Shown in pieces: positions 13,837 through 22,717 of a DNA stretch of 64,000 nt. Within the stretch, counting starts at the first letter, position 1. Each line of letters begins with the position of its first letter. The stretch comes from Streptomyces sp. NBC_01669 (GTDB taxonomy: Bacteria; Actinomycetota; Actinomycetes; Streptomycetales; Streptomycetaceae). The notes beneath the pieces were generated by a model that saw nothing but the letters and a program-made list of their open reading frames with translations, ran no database searches and had not been told where the DNA came from. Both the position numbers and the translations under genes were made by a program. The stretch spans positions 2,728,001 to 2,792,000 of the forward strand of contig NZ_JAPEQG010000001.1 of the NCBI RefSeq assembly GCF_026339735.1, written 5' to 3'.

Positions 13837-14073
13837 ATGTTCCGCCGGCGTGAAGCCGTCCCGTTCGCTTTCGTGGCCAAGGCCGACCGATTCCGCAGCA
13901 ATGTCGCCCCGCCGCCCCGGGAGCGGGCCACCGTCTCCCAGCTGGCGGCCCGCTCCCTCGTGGGGCTGACCGTGATCGCCGGTCTTGCCGGATCGCTGCT
14001 CCTCGGCCTTCCGGCCCTCGCCCCGCAGCAGACTCCGTCGCACAGCCAGCAGACCGAGGCCGCCCACCGCTGA
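13837..14073 (+). CDS. Small single-pass membrane protein, unknown function
   Basis: A 78-aa protein beginning MFRRREAVPFAF with a good ribosome binding site (AAGGAG, about 9 nt upstream). Residues about 43-64 (VGLTVIAGLAGSLLLGLPAL) form one likely membrane segment; the N-terminal part is basic and the C-terminal tail is short and polar, rich in Gln, Ser and His. I do not recognise a named family. A longer open frame exists upstream, but only this part has codon usage and a start signal that fit. Confidence 0.65.
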   Translation: MFRRREAVPFAFVAKADRFRSNVAPPPRERATVSQLAARSLVGLTVIAGLAGSLLLGLPALAPQQTPSHSQQTEAAHR

Positions 14074-14166
14074 CTCGTACGGACCCCTGGGGTGGTAGGG
14101 GCGGGGGCCTGCTCGGTAGCCTCACCGGGCACAGCAATCGAGCGTGCTTGTGAGTGAGGATCAGTC

Positions 14167-14718
14167 GTGCCCCTGCCCTTTCTGACGGCCGACCGCGCGT
14201 TTGACGCGAGCGCTGAGGACATTGCGCTGCCGTTCGACGACCACGACAGCTGGCGGCGCCCCTACCGCCCCGGGCCGTGGCGGGTCGCGGCGGCGGCCAC
14301 CCTGTTGTTGCTCGCCTCGTTCGTGCTCATCGCGGGCATGATCATCGCGTTTGCCGGGGCGTTGCCCGGGGCTTCCCTATGTGTCGGGCTCGCCCTTGTG
14401 ATGATCTTCTGCGCCCTGCGACTGCTGCGGGTGGGTGCCTGGGTGAGCCGGCACGGGGTTCGGCGGGTGGGCTTCTTCGTGACGACGACCGTGCCGTGGG
14501 ACCGGGCCGCCACGGTCCGTACGGTGCAGCAGCCGGTGAGGTGGCTCGGCTTCCCCCGCACCGTGCAGGGTCAGGCCCTGATCGTCGTACGGAAGGGTGG
14601 CGAGGCCGTGCCGCCGCTGCTCACCGACTGCAATGCGGACTTCCTCGGGCGTCGCGAGGCGTTCGACCGGGCCGCCGACACGATCGAGGCATGGGCGGAC
14701 GAGTACCGGCGCGGCTAA
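14167..14718 (+). CDS. Two-TM membrane protein, PH-like domain possible
   Basis: A 183-aa protein with a GTG start. After a polar N-terminus (about 40 residues) come two hydrophobic stretches, about 42-63 and 66-86, and a soluble C-terminal part containing VSRHGVRRVGFF, VPWDRAATVRTVQQPVRWLG and LTDCNADFLGRREAFDRAADTIEAW. The two-TM plus beta-rich tail layout, with a V-P-W-x-x-A motif, is typical of small actinobacterial PH-domain membrane proteins (bPH-type), which is the best guess. It stands downstream of another small membrane-protein gene on the same strand. Confidence 0.7.
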   Translation: MPLPFLTADRAFDASAEDIALPFDDHDSWRRPYRPGPWRVAAAATLLLLASFVLIAGMIIAFAGALPGASLCVGLALVMIFCALRLLRVGAWVSRHGVRRVGFFVTTTVPWDRAATVRTVQQPVRWLGFPRTVQGQALIVVRKGGEAVPPLLTDCNADFLGRREAFDRAADTIEAWADEYRRG

Positions 14719-14775
14719 CGACCTGGTGCACGACCGCCCGGAGCCCGCTCGCTATCGTGCACCAGGTCGTAAGGG
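14719..14775. repeat. 16-bp inverted repeat after membrane-protein gene
   Basis: The arm ACGACCTGGTGCACGA, just after the stop codon, is repeated exactly in inverted orientation (TCGTGCACCAGGTCGT) after a 21-nt spacer. It may serve as a factor-independent terminator, but the long loop and lack of a T tract leave that open. It could also be a remnant of a mobile element end, since a transposase relic follows. Confidence 0.6.
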
Positions 14776-14935
14776 CTGTCCCGTCATCCCTGACGGGCGC
14801 ACGACGACAGCTACGGCACCTCGCCGCGTTGTCGGAACGTCCGCATACATCCCGTGCGCGGACGCCCCTCCGCCCTGCGATGCACCGCATCCATCGCCGC
14901 GCGCCGTTCCGCCAGGGACCACGGGACAACCCTGA
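14776..14935. other. Gene-free stretch beside the IS relic
   Basis: No supported gene. The start, AGGGCTGTCCCGTC, resembles the ends of some Streptomyces insertion sequences, but no matching inverted end was found within the region. Frames on both strands are open over short distances only and show no recognisable protein. Confidence 0.4.
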
Positions 14936-14939
14936 GGGC

Positions 14940-15240
14940 CTTCGTTTGAAGTAGCGGCAGATCACGGTGCCGGTGCGCCGGTCCGTGCAGGCGAGCCGGT
15001 GCGGTCCGTGCCGACGAGGACGCGGTGTGCACCGGCCTGCCGATGCGGACCGGGCCGATCTTGCGGCCGGCCCGCAGTTCGCACACGCGTGCCTCGACCG
15101 CGGCGGGAGTGCGGTGCGGGCCGAACGAGGCCGGCTGGACCGGTCGGCCGGACCCGCTCCGCCCTCGGCGACGAACCTGCGTACCCACATGTGAGCCGTC
15201 GTGCACGAGACACCCGCCTCGGCCGCGACATCGACTTGGT
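14940..15240 (-). pseudogene. IS481-family transposase relic (HTH part, multiply frameshifted)
   Basis: On the minus strand, three reading frames in succession give pieces of an IS481-type transposase N-terminus: VAAEAGVSCTTAHMWVRRF and VAEGGAGPADRSSRP in one frame, then PHRTPAAVEARVCELR and KIGPVRIG in a second, then HRLACTDRRTGTVICRY in another. These match in order the helix-turn-helix and linker of the family (the DRSSRP and TPxxVExRVxxLR motifs). The DDE catalytic domain is absent. The gene is therefore broken by at least two frameshifts and truncated. Boundaries are approximate. Confidence 0.75.
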
Positions 15241-15276
15241 GTACGGCGTCCGGTTCTGTCCTCGGACGCCGTACGG
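15241..15276 (-). terminator. Terminator after the TPR membrane-protein gene
   Basis: Perfect 12-bp stem GTACGGCGTCCG / CGGACGCCGTAC with a 10-nt loop, about 15 nt past the stop of the minus-strand gene that ends at 15291. It closes the rpsO-to-TPR gene run. Confidence 0.75.
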
Positions 15277-15290
15277 GCTCGAACGTCTCC

Positions 15291-15782
15291 TCAGTCGCCG
15301 GGCGGGACCGAGGTGGCGGACGAGCCCGGTGCGCCCGTCGGCGTCAGGCTCATGTGCAGGGCGATGGCGCGCTGCATGGCCTTGCGGGCGCGCGGGGTGT
15401 CCCGGGCGTCCTGGTAGGCGACGGCGAGGCGGAACCAGCACCGCCAGTCGTCCGGGGAGTCCTCGGTCTCCTCACGGCGCCGTGCGAACACCGCGTCGGC
15501 CGAGTCGCGGTCGATACGGCCTCCCGGGGTGCGGACCAGTTCGTCGACCGGCAGGCCGCCCTCGGATTCGAGTTCGGCGGCGAGGGCGTTGGCCCTGCGG
15601 ACGAACTGGGTGTTCTTCCAGAGGAACCAGATACCGATCACCGGCAGGATCAGCACCGCGACCCCGAAGGTGACCGTGATCAGCGTGCCGTGCTCGATGA
15701 GCAGCAGGCCACGGCTGCCGACCAGGACGAAGTAGAAGACCAGGACGGCAGCGGTGACGAGATAAGTGATCTTTGCGCGCAT
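15291..15782 (-). CDS. Membrane protein with C-terminal TPR-like repeat
   Basis: A 163-aa protein starting MRAKITYLVTAAVLVFYF. Two transmembrane helices are seen (about 6-26 and 34-54), then a soluble part with a TPR-like helix pair (DDWRCWFRLAVAYQDARD and TPRARKAMQRAIALH). Function unknown; such proteins usually serve as scaffolds. It begins 14 nt after the dapB stop and so is probably co-transcribed with dapB. An upstream in-frame extension to 16064 lies inside dapB and is rejected. Confidence 0.75.
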   Translation of the reverse strand: MRAKITYLVTAAVLVFYFVLVGSRGLLLIEHGTLITVTFGVAVLILPVIGIWFLWKNTQFVRRANALAAELESEGGLPVDELVRTPGGRIDRDSADAVFARRREETEDSPDDWRCWFRLAVAYQDARDTPRARKAMQRAIALHMSLTPTGAPGSSATSVPPGD

Positions 15783-15796
15783 GGCGGTGGGCTCAG

Positions 15797-16561
<765 letters not shown>

Positions 16562-16573
16562 TTACGGGTGGGG

Positions 16574-17953
16574 TTAGGAGACCGCTTCGTCGAGGCGGCC
16601 GGCCTGCTTGTCCTTCAGCGGACCGATGACGGAGAGCGACGGTCGTTGTCCGAGGACTTCGCCGGCCACCGCCCGGACGTCATCGGGGGTGACCTGCGCC
16701 ATCCGGGACAGCAGGTCGTCGACCGACAGTTGCTCGCCCCAGCACAGCTCGCTCTTGCCGATACGGTTCATCAGCGCACCGGTGTCCTCCAGGCCGAGGA
16801 CGGTGGATCCGGAGAGCTGGCCGATGGCGCGGCCGATCTCCTCGTCGCTCAGTCCGTCGGACGCTACCCGGTCGAGCTCGTCACGGCAGATCTTCAGGAC
16901 ATCGTGGACCTGGCTGGGCCGGCAGCCCGCGTACACGCCGAAGAGTCCGCAGTCGGCGAAGCCCGAGGTGTACGAATACACGCTGTAGGCGAGGCCGCGC
17001 TTCTCCCGTACCTCCTGGAAGAGGCGGGAGCTCATGCCGCCGCCGAGTGCGGTGTTGAGTACCCCTAGTGCCCAGCGGCGCTCGTCGGTGCGGGCCAGAC
17101 CGGGCATGCCGAGGACGACGTGGGCCTGCTCGGTCTTCCGGTTCAGCACCTCGACCCGGCCTGCGGTACGCAGGGTGCGGGAGCCCTCGCGCGGTGCGAC
17201 CGGGACGGCGTCGGTGCGGGTCAGCGCGCCGGCCCGCTCGAAGGCCCGGCGGACCTGGCGGACGACCGTGGCGTGGTCGACATTGCCCGCCGCGGCGACG
17301 ACCAGGTGGGTCGGGTCGTAGTGCTTCTTGTAGAAGCGGGCGATCTGGCCGCGGCTGAGCGCGTTGATCGTGTCGACGGTGCCAAGGACCGGGCGGCCGA
17401 GGGGGGTGTCGCCGAGCATCGTGTGCGCGAACAGGTCGTGCACGCAGTCGCCCGGGTCGTCCTCGGTCATCGCGATCTCTTCGAGGATGACGCCGCGCTC
17501 GGCGTCGACATCCTCGGGGGCGATCAGCGAGCCGGTGAGCATGTCGCAGACGACATCGATGGCCAACGGCAGGTCGGTGTCGAGGACCCGCGCGTAATAG
17601 CAGGTGTACTCCTTCGCCGTGAAGGCGTTCATCTCGCCGCCGACCGCGTCGATCGCGGACGATATGTCGAGGGCACTGCGCCGGTCCGTGCCCTTGAACA
17701 GAAGGTGCTCGAGGTAGTGCGTCGCGCCGTTCAGCGTGGGTGTCTCGTCGCGTGATCCGACGTTGGCCCAGATCCCGAAGGTGGCGGAGCGTACGGAGGG
17801 CAGGGTCTCGGTGACGATCCGCAGACCGCCGGGGAGGACCGTGCGGCGGACGGTGCCGACGCCGTTGCTGCCCTTGAGAAGCGTTTGGGTACGGGCGACG
17901 GCCCGCGCCTCGAAGGAGGCGCGGGCCGTCGTCACGGAACTACGGGACGTCAC
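16574..17953 (-). CDS. M16 family zinc peptidase (processing-peptidase type)
   Basis: A 459-aa metalloprotease of the pitrilysin/mitochondrial-processing-peptidase family. The inverted zinc motif HxxEH is H79-Y-L-E-H83, with the third ligand Glu near 159 in [11 protein letters not shown]-terminal inactive-like M16 half with [24 protein letters not shown] is typical. No signal peptide is seen, so it is probably cytoplasmic. Its start codon overlaps the pnp stop by 4 nt (ATGA), indicating translational coupling. The substrate is unknown; the pnp-M16-dapB order is conserved in actinobacteria. Confidence 0.93.
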   Translation of the reverse strand: MTSRSSVTTARASFEARAVARTQTLLKGSNGVGTVRRTVLPGGLRIVTETLPSVRSATFGIWANVGSRDETPTLNGATHYLEHLLFKGTDRRSALDISSAIDAVGGEMNAFTAKEYTCYYARVLDTDLPLAIDVVCDMLTGSLIAPEDVDAERGVILEEIAMTEDDPGDCVHDLFAHTMLGDTPLGRPVLGTVDTINALSRGQIARFYKKHYDPTHLVVAAAGNVDHATVVRQVRRAFERAGALTRTDAVPVAPREGSRTLRTAGRVEVLNRKTEQAHVVLGMPGLARTDERRWALGVLNTALGGGMSSRLFQEVREKRGLAYSVYSYTSGFADCGLFGVYAGCRPSQVHDVLKICRDELDRVASDGLSDEEIGRAIGQLSGSTVLGLEDTGALMNRIGKSELCWGEQLSVDDLLSRMAQVTPDDVRAVAGEVLGQRPSLSVIGPLKDKQAGRLDEAVS

Positions 17954-20163
17954 TTGGCGGCGTCGTCCTTCTTCTCGTCCTCTTCGCCCTCGATCACGGG
18001 GATGAGGGAGAGCTTGCCGCGGGAGTCGATCTCGGCGATCTCGACCTGGACCTTGGCTCCGACCGCGACCACGTCCTCGACGTTCTCCACACGCTTGCCA
18101 CCGGCGAGCTTGCGGATCTGCGAGATGTGCAGCAGGCCGTCCTTGCCCGGCATGAGGGAGACGAAGGCACCGAAGGTGGTGGTCTTGACGACCGTACCCA
18201 GGTAACGCTCGCCGACCTCCGGCATGGTCGGGTTGGCGATCGCGTTGATCGTGGCGCGGGCGGCCTCGGCCTGCGAGCCCTGCTGGGCACCGATGTAGAT
18301 GGTGCCGTCGTCCTCGATCGTGATATCGGCGCCGGTGTCCTCCTGGATCTGGTTGATCATCTTGCCCTTGGGGCCGATGACCTCACCGATCTTGTCCACC
18401 GGGATCTTGACCGTGATGATCCGCGGGGCGTTCGGGGACATCTCGTCCGGGACGTCGATGGCCTCGTTCATCACATCGAGGATGTGGAGGCGGGCGTCAC
18501 GGGCCTGCTTCAGCGCGGCGGCCAGGACCGAGGCGGGGATGCCGTCGAGCTTGGTGTCGAGCTGGAGCGCGGTGACGAACTGCTTCGTACCGGCGACCTT
18601 GAAGTCCATGTCACCGAACGCGTCCTCGGCACCGAGGATGTCGGTCAGGGCGACGTAGTGGGTCTTGCCGTCGATCTCCTGGGAGATCAGCCCCATGGCG
18701 ATACCGGCGACGGCGGCCTTGAGCGGCACACCTGCGTTCAGCAGCGACATGGTGGAGGCGCAGACCGAGCCCATGGACGTCGAGCCGTTGGAGCCCAGCG
18801 CCTCGGAGACCTGACGGATCGCGTAGGGGAACTCCTCGCGCGACGGCAGCACCGGCACGATGGCGCGCTCGGCGAGCGCACCGTGGCCGATCTCGCGGCG
18901 CTTGGGCGAGCCCACGCGGCCGGTCTCACCGACGGAGTACGGCGGGAAGTTGTAGTTGTGCATGTAGCGCTTGCGGGTCACCGGGGAGAGGGTGTCCAGC
19001 TGCTGCTCCATGCGGAGCATGTTGAGGGTGGTGACGCCCAGGATCTGGGTCTCGCCACGCTCGAACAGCGCCGAGCCGTGCACGCGCGGGATGGCCTCGA
19101 CCTCGGCGGCGAGCGTACGGATGTCCGTGACGCCACGGCCGTCGATGCGGACCTTGTCCTTGATGACGCGCTCGCGGACCAGCTTCTTGGTCAGCGCGCG
19201 GTAGGCACCGGAGATCTCCTTCTCGCGGCCCTCGAACTGCGGGAGCAGCTTCTCGCCGGCGATCTCCTTGATGCGGTCCAGCTCCGCCTCGCGCTCCTGC
19301 TTGCCGGCGATGGTGAGCGCCTTGGCGAGCTCGGTGCTGACGGCGGCGGTGAGCGCCTCCAGGACGTCGTCCTGGTAGTCGAGGAAGACCGGGAAGTCGC
19401 CGGTGGGCTTGGCAGCCTTGGCGGCGAGGTCCGACTGGGCCTTGCACAGGACCTTGATGAACGGCTTCGCGGCCTCGAGACCGGCGGCGACGATCTCTTC
19501 GGTCGGGGCCTCGGCGCCGTCCTTGACGAGCTGGATGGTCTTCTCGGTGGCCTCGGCCTCGACCATCATGATCGCGACGTCGCCGTCCTCGAGGACGCGA
19601 CCGGCGACGACCATGTCGAAGACGGCGTCCTCGAGCTCGGTGTGCGTCGGGAAGGCGACCCACTGGCCCTTGATCAGGGCGACGCGGGTGCCACCGATCG
19701 GGCCGGAGAAGGGCAGGCCCGCCAGCTGCGTGGAGCAGGAGGCGGCGTTGATCGCGACCACGTCGTACAGGTGGTCGGGGTTGAGCGCCATGATCGTCTC
19801 GACGATCTGGATCTCGTTGCGCAGGCCCTTCTTGAAGGAGGGGCGCAGCGGCCGGTCGATCAGGCGGCAGGTGAGGATGGCGTCCTCGGAGGGGCGGCCC
19901 TCGCGGCGGAAGAAGGAGCCGGGGATCTTGCCGGCGGCGTACTGCCGCTCCTCGACATCGACCGTGAGGGGGAAGAAGTCCAGCTGGTCCTTGGGCTTCT
20001 TGGACGCGGTGGTGGCCGACAGCACCATGGTGTCGTCGTCCAGGTACGCAACGGCGGAGCCGGCGGCCTGCTTGGCCAGGCGGCCCGTCTCGAAGCGGAT
20101 GGTGCGGGTGCCGAAGGTTCCGTTGTCGATAACGGCCTCGGCGTAGTGGGTCTCGTTCTCCAC
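17950..20163 (-). CDS. pnp: Polyribonucleotide nucleotidyltransferase (PNPase)
   Basis: A 737-aa phosphorolytic 3'-5' exoribonuclease and RNA-tailing enzyme. Two RNase PH-like domains (about 10-230 and 310-550, with [14 protein letters not shown] and [12 protein letters not shown]) flank a helical domain; a KH domain ([18 protein letters not shown]) and an S1 domain ([27 protein letters not shown]) follow, then an acidic tail. GTG at 20163 is chosen: the protein then begins with [14 protein letters not shown], as in Streptomyces PNPase, with CGGAGAA upstream. The open frame runs much further upstream but without coding features. It follows rpsO. Confidence 0.97.
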   Translation of the reverse strand: MENETHYAEAVIDNGTFGTRTIRFETGRLAKQAAGSAVAYLDDDTMVLSATTASKKPKDQLDFFPLTVDVEERQYAAGKIPGSFFRREGRPSEDAILTCRLIDRPLRPSFKKGLRNEIQIVETIMALNPDHLYDVVAINAASCSTQLAGLPFSGPIGGTRVALIKGQWVAFPTHTELEDAVFDMVVAGRVLEDGDVAIMMVEAEATEKTIQLVKDGAEAPTEEIVAAGLEAAKPFIKVLCKAQSDLAAKAAKPTGDFPVFLDYQDDVLEALTAAVSTELAKALTIAGKQEREAELDRIKEIAGEKLLPQFEGREKEISGAYRALTKKLVRERVIKDKVRIDGRGVTDIRTLAAEVEAIPRVHGSALFERGETQILGVTTLNMLRMEQQLDTLSPVTRKRYMHNYNFPPYSVGETGRVGSPKRREIGHGALAERAIVPVLPSREEFPYAIRQVSEALGSNGSTSMGSVCASTMSLLNAGVPLKAAVAGIAMGLISQEIDGKTHYVALTDILGAEDAFGDMDFKVAGTKQFVTALQLDTKLDGIPASVLAAALKQARDARLHILDVMNEAIDVPDEMSPNAPRIITVKIPVDKIGEVIGPKGKMINQIQEDTGADITIEDDGTIYIGAQQGSQAEAARATINAIANPTMPEVGERYLGTVVKTTTFGAFVSLMPGKDGLLHISQIRKLAGGKRVENVEDVVAVGAKVQVEIAEIDSRGKLSLIPVIEGEEDEKKDDAAK

Positions 20164-20471
20164 TAGCGTTTTCTCCGATACATATCGTCTTCTCGCCCCC
20201 ACGCCCGTGTGGCGGGGGACGGTGCGGAGAAGCCCTCCATCGGCGGGCCGGTCTTCGATCGAAGCACCCGGGTTGCAGTGTCCGGGGGCCACTACCGAGG
20301 ACCGGCGGCGGGGAGGCCGCTTCTCACTCGTCTTTAGGACGTTCTGGGACCAGGTTACTGAGAATCGGCTCAGCTTGGCATTCCGGTCGTCCGGGCGAGC
20401 CGGACACGTCCCGTGCATACAGCAAAGGGAGCGGCTCCCTCAGTCGTGGGAACCGCTCCCTTCACGGCGTC
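20164..20471 (-). promoter_or_regulatory. rpsO-pnp intergenic region with hairpin
   Basis: A 308-bp region. Close to the rpsO stop, at 20424-20462, arms AAGGGAGCGG and CCGCTCCCTT form a stable stem-loop. In Streptomyces the rpsO-pnp intergenic hairpin is a known RNase III target, and pnp also has its own promoters; by position this hairpin is likely the equivalent. I could not pin down the pnp promoter. Confidence 0.6.
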
Positions 20472-20762
20472 TTACTTGGCGCCGCCGGCCGCACCGCGGC
20501 GGATGCCGAGGCGGTCGACCAGGGCACGGAAGCGCTGAATGTCCTTCTTGGCCAGGTACTGCAGGAGGCGGCGACGCTGACCGACCAGGATCAGCAGACC
20601 ACGACGGGAGTGGTGGTCGTGCTTGTGGACCTTGAGGTGCTCCGTCAGGTCCGAGATCCGGCGGGAGAGCATGGCCACCTGGACCTCGGGGGAACCGGTG
20701 TCACCCTCCTTGGTGGCGAACTCGGACATGATCTGCTTCTTCGTAGCGGCGTCGAGCGACAC
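20472..20762 (-). CDS. rpsO: 30S ribosomal protein S15
   Basis: A 96-aa ribosomal protein that binds the central domain of 16S rRNA. The sequence begins [15 protein letters not shown] and contains [23 protein letters not shown] and RRRLLQYL, all S15 hallmarks. The C-terminal tail [11 protein letters not shown] is slightly longer than in Proteobacteria. Start is GTG with AGAGGAG upstream. It is the promoter-proximal gene of the pnp operon. Confidence 0.97.
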   Translation of the reverse strand: MSLDAATKKQIMSEFATKEGDTGSPEVQVAMLSRRISDLTEHLKVHKHDHHSRRGLLILVGQRRRLLQYLAKKDIQRFRALVDRLGIRRGAAGGAK

Positions 20763-21054
20763 GCGGTACTCCTCTTTGATGTTCGATGCGCCCGCGAGTG
20801 CCCCTGGTCTTGATCTCAGGGGGTCTTCCGTTACTCGGGGGCGAAGGTCCGATGAGCGCAGCCCTCAGGATGATCCGGGGGCGCGTACACAAACGGCCGT
20901 CACACAGCGTACCAGGTCGGCGGAGCCGGGTTGCCCGGGGGTTCGGTGCCCCTGGAGGCGCCCCGGCGCACGGTGTCCTCGGTCTCGGGACGGGCATGAT
21001 CCAGTGCCCCTCCTGGCAAGCCTTGCCCCCGGGCAAACATGGCCGGTCACGGCA
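20763..21054. promoter_or_regulatory. rpsO upstream region / end of eccD unit
   Basis: A 292-bp gap between two minus-strand genes. It must contain the rpsO promoter. A TACGCT hexamer read on the minus strand about 150 nt before rpsO is a possible -10, without a clear -35. A small hairpin TTGCCC/GGGCAA lies just beyond the eccD stop and may help termination. Confidence 0.4.
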
Positions 21055-22530
21055 CTAGCTGGTCAGGGCCCTGGCTCTGGCGAAGATGTCCAGTACGGCC
21101 AGGCAGAGCGGGACCAGGGAGAGGAGAAGGGCGCCCTCCGTGAGGTCGAGGAGGCGGCCCCAGAACGGGGAGAGTCCCTTGCGCGGAATGATCAGGCCGA
21201 TCGCGGTGAGCAAGGTGGCGCCTGCGGCCACAGCGGCGGAGAGCCAGATCGTACGGATGTCCAGGGAGCCGCGGTCGCCGTAGCGGGCCAGCTCGTACAG
21301 CAGGTCGGCCGACGGGTTCAGGCAGAGGCCGAGGACCAGCAGGGCGATCGCGCCGATGCCCGCCACCAGAACGCAGGCCACCTGTGACGTGTAGCGGAAG
21401 AGGCGGGCACGCAGCAGCATCGCGAGGCCGGTGGCGAGAGCGAGGAACTGCCCCCAGATGTTGTCGGAGAAGCCGAGGACGGCAGCGGACCCGACGACGA
21501 CCGCGGCGCAGCCGCCGACCAGGCCGAGCAGCATCTCGTGACCCCGGCGGGCCTGGGCCGCGATGCGGTCGGCGTCGACGGGGGCGCCCTCGGGGACGGT
21601 GTTCGGGTCGGCGAAGGTGTCGTCGTATCCGGCGGGAGCGGTGCGCGGCGACGCATAGCCGATGGGCAGCCGGGCGAAGCGGGCGGAGAGACCGGGCAGG
21701 AAGGCGACGAGTCCGAGGGCGACCGGGGCGCAGACCGCGGCGGTCCCGGTGGCGGAGGACTCGGTGAGGATCGCGACGAAGGTGGCGAGGGTGCCGACGG
21801 CGGCGAGGAAGGTCGTCGCGACGAACGGGGCATCGCCGCTGGGAGTGAGGGCGACGAGGACGACCGAGGCGATGAGCACGGCGACGCAGCCGAGCAGGAA
21901 CTGGAGACGGCCGGGGCCCTGGCCGGCGTCCGGGCCGATGATGCCGGAGCCCGCGATGAGCACGAGGGGCAGGGCACCGAGACCGAGGGCGACTGCGGTG
22001 GCGCGGTCCGCGTAGACCCGGGCGCGTACACCCGCGTACGCGGTCAGCAGCAGTCCGGCACAGCCCGCGATGATGCCGGGCAGGCTGTGCATGTCGTGCC
22101 GGAGGGGGTCGGCGAACCAGAGGACGAAACCCATCAGCACGAGGAGCAGGACGCCGCCCACCAGACCGGCACCGCGCAGCAGTTCGTCGCTCCACAGGTG
22201 CCGGTCGCGGGTGACGGCCGAGGCGACGGCGTCCGAGACGTCGTCGAAGACGGCGGGGGGCAACGACTGTGCGAACGGGCGAAGGCTGAGGAGTTCGCCG
22301 TCGAGCACCTGCTGGGCGGCGAGGGTGCGCGCGCCGTCGAGGACGGTCCCGTCGCGGCGTACGAGGTGGTAGCCGGCCGGGGTACCGACCGGCTGGGTCT
22401 GACCGGTGAGCCGGAGGATCTCCGGGTAGACGTCGGCGACGGCGATGTCCACCGGAAGAGCGACATCGATACGGCTGTCGGGCGCCACGACAGTGACGCG
22501 GCAGAAGCCCGTCGCTGCAGTCGTACTCAC
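21055..22530 (-). CDS. eccD: Type VII secretion integral membrane protein EccD
   Basis: A 491-aa protein. The N-terminal part (about 1-95) is ubiquitin-like (YukD fold): FCRVTVVAPDSRIDVALP, then YPEILRLTGQ and DGELLSLRPFAQ. It is followed by about 11 hydrophobic helices, beginning LVGGVLLLVLMGFVLWF, the layout of EccD, which forms the bulk of the ESX inner-membrane pore. GTG at 22530 is preferred, with GGGGGGACC upstream. It is divergent from eccC, with 187 bp between the starts. EccD assignments rest on fold layout and context. Confidence 0.9.
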   Translation of the reverse strand: MSTTAATGFCRVTVVAPDSRIDVALPVDIAVADVYPEILRLTGQTQPVGTPAGYHLVRRDGTVLDGARTLAAQQVLDGELLSLRPFAQSLPPAVFDDVSDAVASAVTRDRHLWSDELLRGAGLVGGVLLLVLMGFVLWFADPLRHDMHSLPGIIAGCAGLLLTAYAGVRARVYADRATAVALGLGALPLVLIAGSGIIGPDAGQGPGRLQFLLGCVAVLIASVVLVALTPSGDAPFVATTFLAAVGTLATFVAILTESSATGTAAVCAPVALGLVAFLPGLSARFARLPIGYASPRTAPAGYDDTFADPNTVPEGAPVDADRIAAQARRGHEMLLGLVGGCAAVVVGSAAVLGFSDNIWGQFLALATGLAMLLRARLFRYTSQVACVLVAGIGAIALLVLGLCLNPSADLLYELARYGDRGSLDIRTIWLSAAVAAGATLLTAIGLIIPRKGLSPFWGRLLDLTEGALLLSLVPLCLAVLDIFARARALTS

Positions 22531-22717
22531 GTGTCTGGTCCCCCCTGATTCGCGGTTGCGCACAGTGCGCGCGCCACCCTACCGGGAGGGAGGAAGGTCA
22601 TCGGCAAGTAGGATCGCCGTCGCGCGGAGGGACGTCCGCGCGCAGAGCCAGCCACGGGGGGTCCGGAGCCGGTCCGATCGGCCTTCCGCCCGTCCGTTCC
22701 GAGGGATTGGTGTTCCG
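22531..22717. promoter_or_regulatory. Divergent eccD/eccC promoter region
   Basis: A 187-bp gap between divergent type VII genes, so both promoters should lie here. No canonical hexamer pair was confidently assigned. Confidence 0.45.

Noticed and set aside
14811..15206. A complete short gene in the relic region
   Set aside because: It covers only part of the transposase HTH in one frame, then drifts out of frame. It is a fragment of the pseudogene.
18127..20166. 679-aa plus-strand frame opposite pnp
   Set aside because: Low-complexity shadow of PNPase with no recognisable domain.
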